Assembly: GCA_016934715.1 (NCBI GenBank)
Contig: JAFGSI010000018.1
Coordinates: 62,001 to 126,000 of the forward strand
DNA length: 64,000 nucleotides
Reading direction: 5' to 3'
DNA from: Anaerolineales bacterium
Lineage (GTDB): Bacteria; Chloroflexota; Anaerolineae; Anaerolineales; Villigracilaceae
Shown one piece after another: positions 26,868 through 36,165 of this stretch. Both the position numbers and the translations under genes were made by a program. Under the pieces are notes generated by a model that was not told the origin of the DNA, ran no database searches, and saw only the letters and a list, made by a program, of their open reading frames with translations. How positions within the stretch are numbered: the first letter of the stretch is position 1; the number at the start of each line of letters is the position of its first letter.

Positions 26868-27779
26868 ATGGACCAAAACCCGGCGATCCAGATCAATGCT
26901 TTGCTCAAGAATTATGGTCCGGTGCGCGCCCTGCGCGGCGTCAACCTGCAGGTCCGCCGGGGAGCGATCTTCGGCTTCCTCGGTCCGAACGGAGCCGGGA
27001 AGACCACGGCCATCCGCTGCATGCTGGACCTGATCCGCCCTGACGGTGGAACCCTGCGCGTGCTCGGCCTCGACCCGCAGAAGCGTTCGGTCGAGGTGCG
27101 TGCCCGGACCGGCTACCTGCCTGGCGAACTGGCCTTCGATGGCAACCTGACGGTCGAGGCCGGGCTGCGCGTCCTGGCCAGTCTGCGCGGCAACCATTTG
27201 GACTGGCCCTACGTCCTCCGCCTGGCCAGGCGGATCGACCTGGACCTCAAGCCGCAGTTCAAGAATCTGTCCAAGGGCAACAAGCAGAAGGTTGGCGTGG
27301 TTCAAGCCCTGATGCATCGCCCCGAACTGCTCCTGCTCGACGAACCGACCTCCGGCCTGGACCCGCTGATGCAGCAAGAGGTCCTGCGCATGGTCCGGGA
27401 AGCCAGGGACCAGGGTGCCACGGTCTTCTTCTCCTCGCACATCATCAGCGAGGTGGAAGAACTGGCCGAACGGGTCGGGATCATCCGCCATGGTCAGGTC
27501 GCCGAGACAGTCGAGGTCGACACCCTGAAACGCCGCTCGCTGCGCCGGGCCCGGGTTCGGTTCCAAAAGCCGGTCAAAACCCAGTTCCTGGCCAGGATCC
27601 CGGGCATCACGATTCTCGTCCAGGATGACAGCCAGAGCGTCCTCCTCCAGATCGAAGGCGAGATGGATGCCCTGATCAAGGCCCTGGCCCGGCACCCGGT
27701 CAGCGAATTCGAGACCGAGCGGCCGACGCTGGAAGAAATTTTCATGGCCTATTACACTGAGGAACAGGAGGTACGATGA
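26868..27779 (+). CDS. ABC transporter ATP-binding protein
   Basis: The 303-residue protein has Walker A GPNGAGKTT (40-48), the Q-loop region TGYLPGELAFDGNLT, signature LSKGNKQK (about 133), Walker B LLLLDEPTSGLD and the switch His in FFSSHIISEVEEL. The C-terminal extension (about 215-303) matches DrrA/CcmA-type exporters. It pairs with the permease that overlaps its last four bases. TAGGAG precedes ATG 26868. Its place behind a DtxR-type regulator suggests export or stress protection tied to metal status, which is inference. Confidence 0.9.
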   Translation: MDQNPAIQINALLKNYGPVRALRGVNLQVRRGAIFGFLGPNGAGKTTAIRCMLDLIRPDGGTLRVLGLDPQKRSVEVRARTGYLPGELAFDGNLTVEAGLRVLASLRGNHLDWPYVLRLARRIDLDLKPQFKNLSKGNKQKVGVVQALMHRPELLLLDEPTSGLDPLMQQEVLRMVREARDQGATVFFSSHIISEVEELAERVGIIRHGQVAETVEVDTLKRRSLRRARVRFQKPVKTQFLARIPGITILVQDDSQSVLLQIEGEMDALIKALARHPVSEFETERPTLEEIFMAYYTEEQEVR

Positions 27780-28636
27780 TCACCGTCATCCTGCAGATAC
27801 TGCGCCGCTCGCGCGGGGCGATCCTTGGCTGGGGATTGTCGCTGGGCCTGCTCGGATTCTACATGATGCAGTTTTACGATACGCTGGCCGAGCAGCAGGG
27901 GATCCTTGAGGAATTGATCTCGAATTATCCTCCCCAACTGATGGCTTTCTTCGGCGGAACCGAAAATCTCTTCTCCCCCCAGGGCTTCCTTTCGATGGAG
28001 TTCTTTTCCATCATGCCGGTCATCGTGGGAATCTACGCCATTGTGACCGGCAGCGGCCTGCTGCTCGGCGACGAGGAGAACGGCACCCTCGACCTGCTCC
28101 TGGCCCATCCGGTCAGCCGGACGAAATTCTACTTCGGGCGCGCCATCGCCAGCGCCCTGTCCATCGCGCTCATCCTGATCATCGTCTGGATCGCATTCGC
28201 CGGCGGGGTCGCGATCTCCGAGCAGCTCGACCTGGGCGCGCTGGAGATGCTGCGTCCCTTCATCGTCCTTTTTGCCATGCTTTTCCTCTTCCAGATGTTG
28301 AGCCTTCTGCTGAGCATGGTCCTGCCGTCCCGCAGCACGGCGACCATGGCAGCAGGTCTGCTGCTGGTGGGAAGCTACTTCGTCAACTCCCTGTCCGAAT
28401 TCAACCAGACCTTCGACAAGCTGGCTGATTACCTGCCGCTGCGATACTACCAGAGCGGTTATGCCATCGAAGGCCTGAACGGGGAATGGTTGCTCGGCCT
28501 GTTCGGCTTCGGCCTGCTCTTTGCCCTGCTGGGTTGGATCCTGTTCCTGCGGCGCGACATCCGAGTCAGCGGCGAGGGCTCCTGGCGACTGCCGGGGTGG
28601 CTGATTCCCTGGAAGAGAATCCGGAAGGACTCATGA
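27776..28636 (+). CDS. ABC-2-type transporter permease
   Basis: The 286-residue protein has six hydrophobic segments (about 17-33, 75-100, 118-140, 160-185, 190-208 and 238-260) and an ABC-2 style DEENGTLDLLLAHPVSRTKFYFGR cytoplasmic loop (in two parts: DEENGTLDLLL and PVSRTKFYFGR) that contacts the ATPase. It starts four bases inside the ATPase gene (ATGA overlap) and its own stop overlaps the ZIP gene the same way, so all are translationally coupled. Substrate is unknown. Confidence 0.87.
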   Translation: MITVILQILRRSRGAILGWGLSLGLLGFYMMQFYDTLAEQQGILEELISNYPPQLMAFFGGTENLFSPQGFLSMEFFSIMPVIVGIYAIVTGSGLLLGDEENGTLDLLLAHPVSRTKFYFGRAIASALSIALILIIVWIAFAGGVAISEQLDLGALEMLRPFIVLFAMLFLFQMLSLLLSMVLPSRSTATMAAGLLLVGSYFVNSLSEFNQTFDKLADYLPLRYYQSGYAIEGLNGEWLLGLFGFGLLFALLGWILFLRRDIRVSGEGSWRLPGWLIPWKRIRKDS

Positions 28637-29545
28637 GTCAGGTTCTGAACGTCCTGCTGCTCAGCCTGATCGCCGGGCTGGGCACCGGCCTGGGCGGCCT
28701 GATCGCCGTCTTGCGCCGACCGGGAAGGCGCTCCTTCGGCCTGCTGATGGGCATTACGGCTGGAGTGATGATCTGCCTGTCCTTCATGGAATTGGTCAAC
28801 GAAGCCTGGGAGATGGGTGGCTTCCTGACCGCCACAGTCGGCTTCGCCAGCGGGGCGATCTTCATGTTCGTCATCGACACCCTCATTCCGCACATGCGCT
28901 TTGGCGAGACCGAAGCCGCCCGACAGCTGGACATCCCCGCCACCACTGATTGGGACTTCCGCGTGGCCATGCGGCCGCAGCCAAGACGGCGTGGCTGGAG
29001 ACGCCGGGAACAATCGGACGGTCCAGAACCTCGACCCTCCGGCCGCCTCCGCCGGCACCGCCAATGGCTCCCGCGAACGAGTGGGCCAATAGACCGGTCT
29101 TTGCTCAAGACCGGGGTCCTGATCGCCGTCGGGATCACGATCCACAACATGCCCGAGGGGGTCGCGGTCGGGGCAGGCTACGCCCACCAGCCCCAGTTCG
29201 GCTACTTCATCGCCCTGGCGATTGCCCTGCACAATATCCCGGAGGGCATCGCCACCGCCCTGCCGCTGTGCAAAGGCGGGGTCTGTAAATGGGATGCCTT
29301 CCGCATCGCCCTGCTCTCCGGCCTGACCGAGCCGATCGGGGGCCCTGCTGGCGATCCTCTTCCTGTCCTTCTTCCAGGCCCTGATCCCGGCGGCACTGGC
29401 CTTCGCCGGCGGAGTGATGACCTTCATCACCCTCGACGAACTCATCCCAACTGCCCGCGAGCACGGCCATCAGCACTACACGGCCATCGGGATCATCCTG
29501 GGCTCCATCTTTGTGTTCGTTCTCTCCGGAGTCTTCGGAGTCTAA
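28633..29545 (+). pseudogene. ZIP-family metal transporter, frameshifted
   Basis: From ATG 28633 (overlapping the permease stop) the frame encodes ZIP helices: MSQVLNVLLLSLIAGLGTG, FGLLMGITAGVMICLSFMEL, then GITIHNMPEGVAVG and LAIALHNIPEGIATALP, the His/Glu metal motifs of helices 4 and 5. At a run of five G (29338-29342) the frame changes: the rest of the ZIP helices (ALLAILFLSFFQALIP, VMTFITLDELIP, to GVFGV) is in the next frame and ends at 29545. Dropping one G restores about 300 residues. The middle loop is Arg/Pro-rich and poor. It is a true frameshift, a sequencing error or slippage; the intact sequence would be a divalent metal transporter. Confidence 0.8.
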
Positions 29546-29566
29546 TTTTCCCTTAGAGGTGAAACA

Positions 29567-30385
29567 ATGAATATCGTTGCATGGTTTACCGATCTCAATC
29601 CCATTGTCCAGGCCCTTTTGGGGACCCTGTTCACCTGGGGCCTGACCGCCCTGGGCGCGGCAATGGTGTTTTTCTTTAAAAGCATCAACCGCAAGGTGCT
29701 CGACAGCATGCTCGGCTTCGCCGCCGGCGTGATGATCGCCGCCAGCTTCTGGTCGCTGCTGGCCCCGGCCATCGAAATGGCCGAGGAGGCGGACGTACCC
29801 GGCTGGCTGCCGGCGGTGGTTGGCTTCCTGCTGGGCGGTGCCTTCTTGTGGGCCGTCGACAAACTTCTGCCCCACCTGCATCTGGGCCTGCCAATCAGCG
29901 AAGCCGAAGGCGTCAAGACCACCTGGCAGCGCAGCATCCTGCTGGTGCTGGCCATCACCCTGCACAACATCCCTGAAGGGCTGGCCGTCGGGGTGGCGTT
30001 CGGGGCTGTGGCAGCCGGCATCCCGTCGGCGGCACTGGCCGGGGCGATTGCCCTTGCGATCGGCATCGGCCTGCAGAACTTCCCTGAAGGTGCAGCCGTC
30101 TCGGTCCCCCTGCGGCGGGAAGGGTTTGGCCGGTTCAAGAGTTTCTTTTATGGGCAGGCCTCCGGGATCGTCGAACCGATCGCCGGTGTGCTGGGTGCGG
30201 CAGCCGTGCTGGCCATGCGCCCAATCCTGCCCTATGCCCTGGCCTTCGCTGCGGGGGCTATGATCTACGTCGTGGTCGAGGAGTTGATCCCCGAATCTCA
30301 GTCGGGCAAGGATACCCACTTTTCGACCTTCGGCGCCATGCTCGGCTTTGCAGTGATGATGCTGCTCGACGTGGCGCTGGGATAG
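29567..30385 (+). CDS. ZIP-family (GufA-like) divalent metal transporter
   Basis: The 272-residue protein is an intact ZIP: eight hydrophobic segments, [19 protein letters not shown] in helix 2-3, [18 protein letters not shown] and [18 protein letters not shown] as the two metal-binding helices, and a late [12 protein letters not shown]. The second metal motif has Gln-Asn in place of His-Asn, seen in GufA-type members. It imports or exports zinc, iron or manganese. GAGGTG precedes the ATG, 21 bases after the frameshifted paralogue. Two ZIPs in tandem behind a DtxR-type regulator make a metal-homeostasis cluster. Confidence 0.88.
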   Translation: MNIVAWFTDLNPIVQALLGTLFTWGLTALGAAMVFFFKSINRKVLDSMLGFAAGVMIAASFWSLLAPAIEMAEEADVPGWLPAVVGFLLGGAFLWAVDKLLPHLHLGLPISEAEGVKTTWQRSILLVLAITLHNIPEGLAVGVAFGAVAAGIPSAALAGAIALAIGIGLQNFPEGAAVSVPLRREGFGRFKSFFYGQASGIVEPIAGVLGAAAVLAMRPILPYALAFAAGAMIYVVVEELIPESQSGKDTHFSTFGAMLGFAVMMLLDVALG

Positions 30386-30397
30386 CCAGACAAACGC

Positions 30398-30436
30398 GCA
30401 TCAGCCGGGAGATCTCTCCCGGCTGATGCTTTAATC
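30398..30436. terminator. Intrinsic terminator after the ZIP cluster
   Basis: Thirteen-base stem GCATCAGCCGGGA/TCCCGGCTGATGC (30398-30410 and 30417-30429) with loop GATCTC, then TTTAATCC on the plus strand. Also ends the converging SBP-like gene. Confidence 0.75.
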
Positions 30437-30444
30437 CTGAAACC

Positions 30445-31635
30445 CTAATAGTTCGACAGCGCCAGGTTCAGGTGTTCGATGGCCGGAACCAGTTCAGCAT
30501 CGAACATGGTGTCGAGCTCCACCCCGGGGTTCTCCTGCAGGCGATCCCACAGCGATGCAATGATCTTCACCAGCCGATCTTCGATCATGCCCCACAAGGG
30601 GACGTTCGGCAGGGCCCGGCCTCTCTGGAGCGCATCAAGAAGCGTCAGGCGCACCTCCGGCGTGTCCACCGCCAGTTCGAACTGCCCAAACGCCTCCAGC
30701 CTTCCCGGCAACATCCCGGCGGCGCGCGGCAGCAGGAGTTGCTGCCTGCGGCTGATCAGGGTGGTGATCCATTCGAGGGCCTCGCGCTCCTGAAGCGCAT
30801 TGTCCCAGATCACCAGGCTGGAGCCGCCGAGATAGGGACAGCCCAAGGGGATCGCCAGACCCAGATGGGCGACAACTTCAGGGCTGCAGAACTGCATCAG
30901 CCAGGGCCCGCTGATGGTCACGGCGGCGTTGCCCTGCGCAAACAGGTTGTCGGACTGGTTCTCGCTCAAGTGCTGCGCCTCGGGAGCCAGATAGGCCGCC
31001 AGACCGAAATAAGCCCGCAGGGCCGCCCGTTCCTTCTTGCCGTTCAAGGAGACCTGCTTGCCGGAGCGGTCGACAAAGTCCGCCTTGTGGTACCACAACC
31101 ACATGGCCAGGTTGTGCAGGCTGATGTGCGAACGGCAGGTCGGCACCACCCATGGACAGGGGATTTCCGCCTGGTGCAACTTGCCCAACGTGCGGCCAAA
31201 CTGATCGGGACCGTTGAAGGCAGTTGCCTCATCAATATCCGCCTCGGCCAGCAGATCCCGGCGGTAGTAGACCAGGCTGACGTCCGTCATCCAGGGGATT
31301 CCGTACACGAAACCATCGGCGGTCACTCCGCTGGCCCACAGACCCGCCGGGAAAGCGCCGGCCCCCCCCAGGGCATTCACCTCCGCCAGGGAGAATGGTC
31401 GCAGGGCATTCATCGAGGCAAAGTCGGCGACCCAGGTCGACCCCATCTCCGACAGATCCAGGCCGCCCCCGTAGATTGCCGTGCGGACGAACTCCTCCCA
31501 ACCGCTCTCGTAATCGACCTCGTGCCAGTTTGCTCGAATGCCGCGCTCGCTATCCACCCGGCCGATCAGGTCCTGCAGAGCCGTGATCATCTCCCGGTTG
31601 TGGTTCATGGTGGTGAAGGCAAGAGGAATTGACAT
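30445..31635 (-). CDS. Solute-binding-protein-like protein without signal peptide
   Basis: The 396-residue protein has the fold pattern of family 1 sugar-binding proteins: IPLAFTTMNHNREMITALQDL, the early GWEEFVRTAIYGGGLDL, GIPWMTDVSLVYYRRDLL, NGPDQFGRTLGKL, then NAAVTISGPWLMQ and IPLGCPYLGGSSLVI. The fold begins at residue 2, and the sequence just upstream has an in-frame stop (only a TTG start four codons earlier is possible), so there is no signal peptide or membrane helix. It must act in the cytoplasm or be a decayed exported protein. No permease genes are adjacent. It follows purN by 172 bases. Confidence 0.75.
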   Translation of the reverse strand: MSIPLAFTTMNHNREMITALQDLIGRVDSERGIRANWHEVDYESGWEEFVRTAIYGGGLDLSEMGSTWVADFASMNALRPFSLAEVNALGGAGAFPAGLWASGVTADGFVYGIPWMTDVSLVYYRRDLLAEADIDEATAFNGPDQFGRTLGKLHQAEIPCPWVVPTCRSHISLHNLAMWLWYHKADFVDRSGKQVSLNGKKERAALRAYFGLAAYLAPEAQHLSENQSDNLFAQGNAAVTISGPWLMQFCSPEVVAHLGLAIPLGCPYLGGSSLVIWDNALQEREALEWITTLISRRQQLLLPRAAGMLPGRLEAFGQFELAVDTPEVRLTLLDALQRGRALPNVPLWGMIEDRLVKIIASLWDRLQENPGVELDTMFDAELVPAIEHLNLALSNY

Positions 31636-31807
31636 CCTGGGTTTCAATCCAACGCGATTTCGTTACGACAAGGATTGCCGTCGAAAAACAACTTCTCTCC
31701 ATCCGCAGATCTCGAGATCATGGTTTTCGCCAGCCTCGCTGCCGGCAGACGAGGTCCAGGCGCACGAACGCGCCTCTCGGAGGCCTCGAACAAATCATAT
31801 AATTTAA

Positions 31808-32419
31808 TCATTCGCCTGGCAGAACAATCTCTCCCCTGACGATCCTCGCAAGCGTCTCTACGAGGAAGGTATGCTCACGCGCCAGCACGCGCGCCGCCAG
31901 CGTGACCGCCGTATCTGTCGCCAGCACCGGCAGCCGGCATTGAGCCAATATTCTACCATGGTCATACTCTTCATCCACGAGGTGGATCGTCACACCGGTT
32001 TCCGAATCCCCGGCAGCGATGACTGCCGCGTGGACATGGGCCCCGTACATCCCCTCGCCGCCATATTTCGGCAGGAGCGCCGGGTGAATGTTGATCACCC
32101 GTCCCTGGTATGCCGAGAGGGTTTTCGCTCCCAGCTTCTTCATGTACCCGGCCAGAACACACAGGTCGACCTGCTGCCGACGCAAGGCCGACAGGATCGC
32201 CTTGTCCAGTTGGACCGGATCGGGATGGGTCCTGCTGCTCAGATGCAAAGCCGGGATCCCTTCCCGTTCTGCTCTGGCCAGCGCTTCTGATTCGCTGTTA
32301 TTACTGATCACCAGGCACGGCCTGGCAGCCAGATCCCCGGCACCGCAGGCATCGAGCACCGCCTGCATGTTGCTGCCACGATGGGAGGCGAAAAAGCCAA
32401 GATTCAAACGCTTGTCCAT
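31808..32419 (-). CDS. purN: Phosphoribosylglycinamide formyltransferase
   Basis: The 203-residue protein has GART features: FFASHRGSNMQAVLDAC, VISNNSESEALARAE, AGYMKKLG, the catalytic NIHPALLPKYGGEGMYG (Asn and His) and VDEEYDHGRILAQ with the catalytic Asp. It adds the first formyl group from 10-formyl-THF in purine synthesis (step 3). It is the last gene of the minus-strand purine run, 15 bases past the AICAR formyltransferase gene. Confidence 0.94.
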   Translation of the reverse strand: MDKRLNLGFFASHRGSNMQAVLDACGAGDLAARPCLVISNNSESEALARAEREGIPALHLSSRTHPDPVQLDKAILSALRRQQVDLCVLAGYMKKLGAKTLSAYQGRVINIHPALLPKYGGEGMYGAHVHAAVIAAGDSETGVTIHLVDEEYDHGRILAQCRLPVLATDTAVTLAARVLAREHTFLVETLARIVRGEIVLPGE

Positions 32420-32434
32420 CGCAAACCATCCTGC

Positions 32435-33607
32435 TCAATGATGGAACAACCGCACGCTCGAGAAGACCATTGTCATGCCGTATTCGTCGCAGGCCCGGAT
32501 GACGTCCTGGTCACGGTTGGAGCCACCCGGCTGCAGGACATATCGGACGCCGCTCATGGCGGCCCGATCGATCGAGTCGCGGAACGGGAAGAAAGCATCC
32601 GAGCCGAGCACGACCCCGGTCAGGCCGTCCAGCCAGGCACGCCGCTCGGCTGGGGTCAGCGTTGCAGGGATCTCGCTGAAGACCTGGTCCCAACCGGCCT
32701 TCTCGGCCTGGGTGACATCGGGCTGCAGGAACTGGTCGATGGCATTGTCCCGCTCCGGGCGTCGGACCTCGGCCTTGAACGACAGCCCGAGAACCTGCGG
32801 ATGCTGGCGCAGCCGCCACAGGTCGGCTTTCAGACCGGCCAGCCGGGTGCAGTGGACGCGCGACTGCTGCCCCGCCCCGACCCCGATCACCTGCCCATCG
32901 ACGGCATAGCAGACCGAATTGGACTGGGTGTACTGGAGCGTGATCCAGGCGACGATCATATCCCGCACCGCGCTTTCAGGCAGGTCCTTCCCAGCCGTGA
33001 CGATATTCCTGAAGTCCTCCCGGGTCACCGGGCGGTCGTTGCGGCACTGCTCGAGGGTCACGCCGAAGACATCGCGGGCTTCCTGCCGGGCGGGTTGATA
33101 GGCCGGGTCGATCCGCACCACAACGAACTTGCCGCCCTTCTTGCCCTTCAAGATCCCGAGCGCCCCTGGCTCGTAGTCCGGAGCGATGACCCCGTCCGAG
33201 ACCTCGCGGGACAGCAGCTCGGCGGTCGGGACATCGACCGGGTCCGAGAGGGCCACGAAGTCCCCGAAGGACGACATGCGGTCGACGCCGCGGGCCCGGG
33301 CATAGGCGGTCGCCAGGGGGGAAAGGTCCATGTCGGCGACGAAGTAGGCCTTGCGCAGTACCTCCGCCAGCGGGGTTCCGACCGCCGCGCCCGACGGGCT
33401 GACATGCTTGAAGGAGGCGGCCGCCGGCAGATCCAGGGCGACCCGGAGGTCACGAACCAGCTGCCAGGCATTGAGGGCGTCAAGAAGGTTAATGTAACCG
33501 GGCGAGCCGTTCAGAGCGGCAATCGGTAGTTCGCCCTGTTTCATGTAGACCCGGGCCGGGGTCTGGTGCGGGTTGGCGCCGTAGCGCAGAGGGAGTTCTT
33601 GGGGCAT
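32435..33607 (-). CDS. purH: AICAR formyltransferase, standalone PurH C-terminal domain
   Basis: The 390-residue protein matches only the formyltransferase half of PurH: LRYGANPHQTPARVY, LNGSPGYINLLDALNAWQLV, the catalytic SFKHVSPSGAA (Lys-His) and SDGVIAPDYEPGA, LGSDAFFPFRDSID and GGSNRDQDVI. The N-terminal IMP cyclohydrolase (MGS-fold) domain is missing; full PurH is about 510-530 residues. A separate PurO-type cyclohydrolase gene lies at 44203, which can supply that step. The start is ATG 33607, and no PurH-like MGS sequence precedes it. It adds the second formyl group in purine synthesis (step 9). Confidence 0.92.
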   Translation of the reverse strand: MPQELPLRYGANPHQTPARVYMKQGELPIAALNGSPGYINLLDALNAWQLVRDLRVALDLPAAASFKHVSPSGAAVGTPLAEVLRKAYFVADMDLSPLATAYARARGVDRMSSFGDFVALSDPVDVPTAELLSREVSDGVIAPDYEPGALGILKGKKGGKFVVVRIDPAYQPARQEARDVFGVTLEQCRNDRPVTREDFRNIVTAGKDLPESAVRDMIVAWITLQYTQSNSVCYAVDGQVIGVGAGQQSRVHCTRLAGLKADLWRLRQHPQVLGLSFKAEVRRPERDNAIDQFLQPDVTQAEKAGWDQVFSEIPATLTPAERRAWLDGLTGVVLGSDAFFPFRDSIDRAAMSGVRYVLQPGGSNRDQDVIRACDEYGMTMVFSSVRLFHH

Positions 33608-33798
33608 GAGAGCATCCTTTCTTGCAGTGCAGGTAGGGTCCGGGAACGGATCCCCTTTCCACGGTTTCGACGTTCAGAGAATGATCGCGCGGTGGGGTCG
33701 AATAATCCACCACGGAGAGGGGGAGCTCGTCGATCCGGCCCCGCGGGCCGCCAGTAAAAATGCCGCAACCAGATCCCGTATGCCTCTTCCCCTCCGGA

Positions 33799-34809
33799 CT
33801 ACCCCAGCGCCACTTTCTTCTCCCCGGCGACCAGTTCCCCGATCACCCAGGTCTCCTCGCCGATGGCCTCCTGCAGCGCCTGGACCTCCTCCTGCGCCAC
33901 GACGACGACCATCCCGATGCCCATGTTGAAGACCCGGTGCATCTCGAGCGGGTCGACCTCGCCGCGAGCCTGGATCAGGTCGAAGAGCGGCGGGACCGGC
34001 CAGGAACCGCGGCGCACGACCGCCCCGATCCCCTCGGGCAGGACGCGCGGGATATTCTCGATGAAGCTCCCGCCAGTGAGATGGGCAAGGGCCTTGATAC
34101 GAGCGAGAAGAGGATGGAGAAGGGGATAATACGATCGGTGCGGAGCCAGCAGGGCCTCGCCCAGAGGAACCTCCAGCTCGGGATAGACCGTCTCAAGCGG
34201 CACGCCCTCGAAGATCCGGCGGATCAGCGAGAAGCCATTGGTGTGCGGACCGCTCGAGCGGATTCCGACCAGCATGTCACCGGGGGCCAGGTTCGGGCGG
34301 GGCAGGATCGACGCCCGATCCAGGACACCGACGATCGTCCCGGCCACGTCGAATTCGCCCGCCATGTAAACGCCGGGCATCTCGGCCGTCTCGCCGCCGA
34401 TCAAGGCCACCCCGGCCTCCCGGCAGGCCTCGGCCGCCCCACGGACCACTTCGGCCACGACCTGCGGGTCAAGCCTGGAGGTGGCAAAGTAGTCCAGGAA
34501 GAACAACGGCCGGGCGCCCTGGACCAGGATGTCGTCGATGCAGTGGTTGACGATGTCACACCCGACCGGGCGATAGCGCCCGGCCTGGGCGGCCAGCTTG
34601 ACCTTGGTCCCGACCCCATCGGTCGAAGCGACCAGCACCGGGGACTCCATTTCCTTGATGAGCGAAGCATCGTAGAGACCGCCGAAGGAACCGATCCCGG
34701 CCAAGACCTGCGGCCCATAGGTCGACCTGACGGCGTCCTTCATTAACTCGACGGCCCGATTGCCGGCGTCAATACTGACGCCCGAAGCAGCGTAATCCGA
34801 TTTCGTCAT
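33799..34809 (-). CDS. purM: Phosphoribosylformylglycinamidine cyclo-ligase (AIR synthase)
   Basis: The 336-residue protein shows the PurM sequence: YAASGVSIDAGNRAVELMK, GGLYDASLIKEMESPVLV, STDGVGTKVKLA, DIVNHCIDDILVQGARPLFFLDY, GGETAEMPGVY and GPHTNGFSLIR. It closes the imidazole ring with ATP (step 5). Its start overlaps the purD stop by four bases (ATGA), showing translational coupling. A 191-base spacer separates it from the downstream formyltransferase gene. Confidence 0.95.
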   Translation of the reverse strand: MTKSDYAASGVSIDAGNRAVELMKDAVRSTYGPQVLAGIGSFGGLYDASLIKEMESPVLVASTDGVGTKVKLAAQAGRYRPVGCDIVNHCIDDILVQGARPLFFLDYFATSRLDPQVVAEVVRGAAEACREAGVALIGGETAEMPGVYMAGEFDVAGTIVGVLDRASILPRPNLAPGDMLVGIRSSGPHTNGFSLIRRIFEGVPLETVYPELEVPLGEALLAPHRSYYPLLHPLLARIKALAHLTGGSFIENIPRVLPEGIGAVVRRGSWPVPPLFDLIQARGEVDPLEMHRVFNMGIGMVVVVAQEEVQALQEAIGEETWVIGELVAGEKKVALG

Positions 34810-36077
34810 GGGTGCTCTCCCAAAGCGCGCCAGCCGATGTCCCGGCGGTAATGCATCCCTTCAAAGCGGATCGATTCGATCCGGGCGTACGCCGCGGCCA
34901 GGGCGGCGCGAATGTCCGCCCCCAGGCCGGTGATTCCCAGGACGCGCCCCCCGGCTGTGACCACCTGCCCGCCGACGACCCGCGTCCCGGCGTGGAAGAC
35001 GACCGAATTTTCGTTTTCGGCATCCAGCCCAGAGATCGGAAAACCGCTGGCGTACGGACCCGGATAGCCGCCCGAAGCCAGCACGATGCAGGCCGCGGCA
35101 GCATTCCTCCAGCGCACCGCGACCTGGTCCAAGCGGCCTTCGACGCAGGCCAGGGCGATCTCCAGAAAATCCGAATCGAGCAGCGGCAGGACGACCTGCG
35201 TCTCAGGATCGCCGAAGCGGCAGTTGAACTCGATCACCTTCGGGCCGTCGTCCGTCAGCATGAAACCGCCGTACAGCACCCCGACGAAGGGCGAGCCCTC
35301 CGCCCGCAGCCCGTCTACCGCCGGCTGCAGGGCGACCCGCACCAGTTCGGCGGCCACGTCGGGTGGGCAGACCGGCACCGGGCTGTAAGCGCCCATCCCA
35401 CCGGTGTTGAGGCCCAGATCGCCATCGAGGGCCCGCTTGTGGTCCTGCGAGGGAACCATCGCCCGGACGGTCATCCCGTCGCTGAAGGCCAGCAGGGTCA
35501 GCTCGGGTCCTTCCAACCGCTCCTCGATGACCACCTCGTCACCCGCTGCGCCAAACTCGCCAGCGAGCATCACCTGCCGCAGGGCTTCCTCGGCCCGGGG
35601 TTTGTCCTCCGGGATGAGCACGCCTTTGCCGGCCGCCAGCCCGGAGGCCTTGATCACCACCGGATAATCGACCCGGCGCAGGTGCTCCAGGGCAGCGGAG
35701 TAGTCCGAAAAGGCCCCGAAGCGGGCCGTCGGGATGGCATGCCGGCCCATGAACTGCTTGGAGAAGGTCTTGGAGGCTTCGATCCGGGCAGCGGCCTTCC
35801 CTGGCCCAAAGACCTTGAAACCGGCGGCGCGCAGGTCATCCGCCAGACCGGCAGCCAGGGGCGCCTCGGGCCCGACGATCACCAGGTCGATCTGCCGCTG
35901 CTCACTGACCCGGACGACAGCTCCATGGTCATCGACCTTGAGGGGTAGGTTCTCACCCAGCGCGGCCGTACCGGGGTTGCCGGGCAGGGCGTGGAGCTTG
36001 GTCAACAGCGGTGACAGGGCAACCTTCCATGCCAGGCTATGTTCGCGCCCGCCCGAACCGATGATCAATACTTTCAT
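34806..36077 (-). CDS. purD: Phosphoribosylamine-glycine ligase
   Basis: The 423-residue protein is an ATP-grasp enzyme with KVLIIGSGGREHSLAWK, VIVGPEAPLAAGLAD, FGPGKAAARIEASKTFSK, YPVVIKASGLAAGKGV, PSQDHKRALDGDLGLNTGG and VIEFNCRFGDPETQ. It joins glycine to phosphoribosylamine (step 2). ATG 36077 with AAGGAG eight bases upstream is chosen; the extra residues in the longer frame (from 36101) lack support. It is 88 bases behind purF. Confidence 0.95.
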   Translation of the reverse strand: MKVLIIGSGGREHSLAWKVALSPLLTKLHALPGNPGTAALGENLPLKVDDHGAVVRVSEQRQIDLVIVGPEAPLAAGLADDLRAAGFKVFGPGKAAARIEASKTFSKQFMGRHAIPTARFGAFSDYSAALEHLRRVDYPVVIKASGLAAGKGVLIPEDKPRAEEALRQVMLAGEFGAAGDEVVIEERLEGPELTLLAFSDGMTVRAMVPSQDHKRALDGDLGLNTGGMGAYSPVPVCPPDVAAELVRVALQPAVDGLRAEGSPFVGVLYGGFMLTDDGPKVIEFNCRFGDPETQVVLPLLDSDFLEIALACVEGRLDQVAVRWRNAAAACIVLASGGYPGPYASGFPISGLDAENENSVVFHAGTRVVGGQVVTAGGRVLGITGLGADIRAALAAAYARIESIRFEGMHYRRDIGWRALGEHP

Positions 36078-36165
36078 AAAACAACTCCTTGGTTGGCCCA
36101 CAGCCTAGAGAGGGCGCAGGGAGTCAGGGGGTCTGCCAAAGGGGATGTGCTCTCGGCGGCGGCTC

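Noticed and set aside
31708-31719. GATCTCGAGATC 12-base palindrome upstream of the SBP-like gene
   Set aside because: Such palindromes occur by chance at this length and no promoter elements are placed around it.
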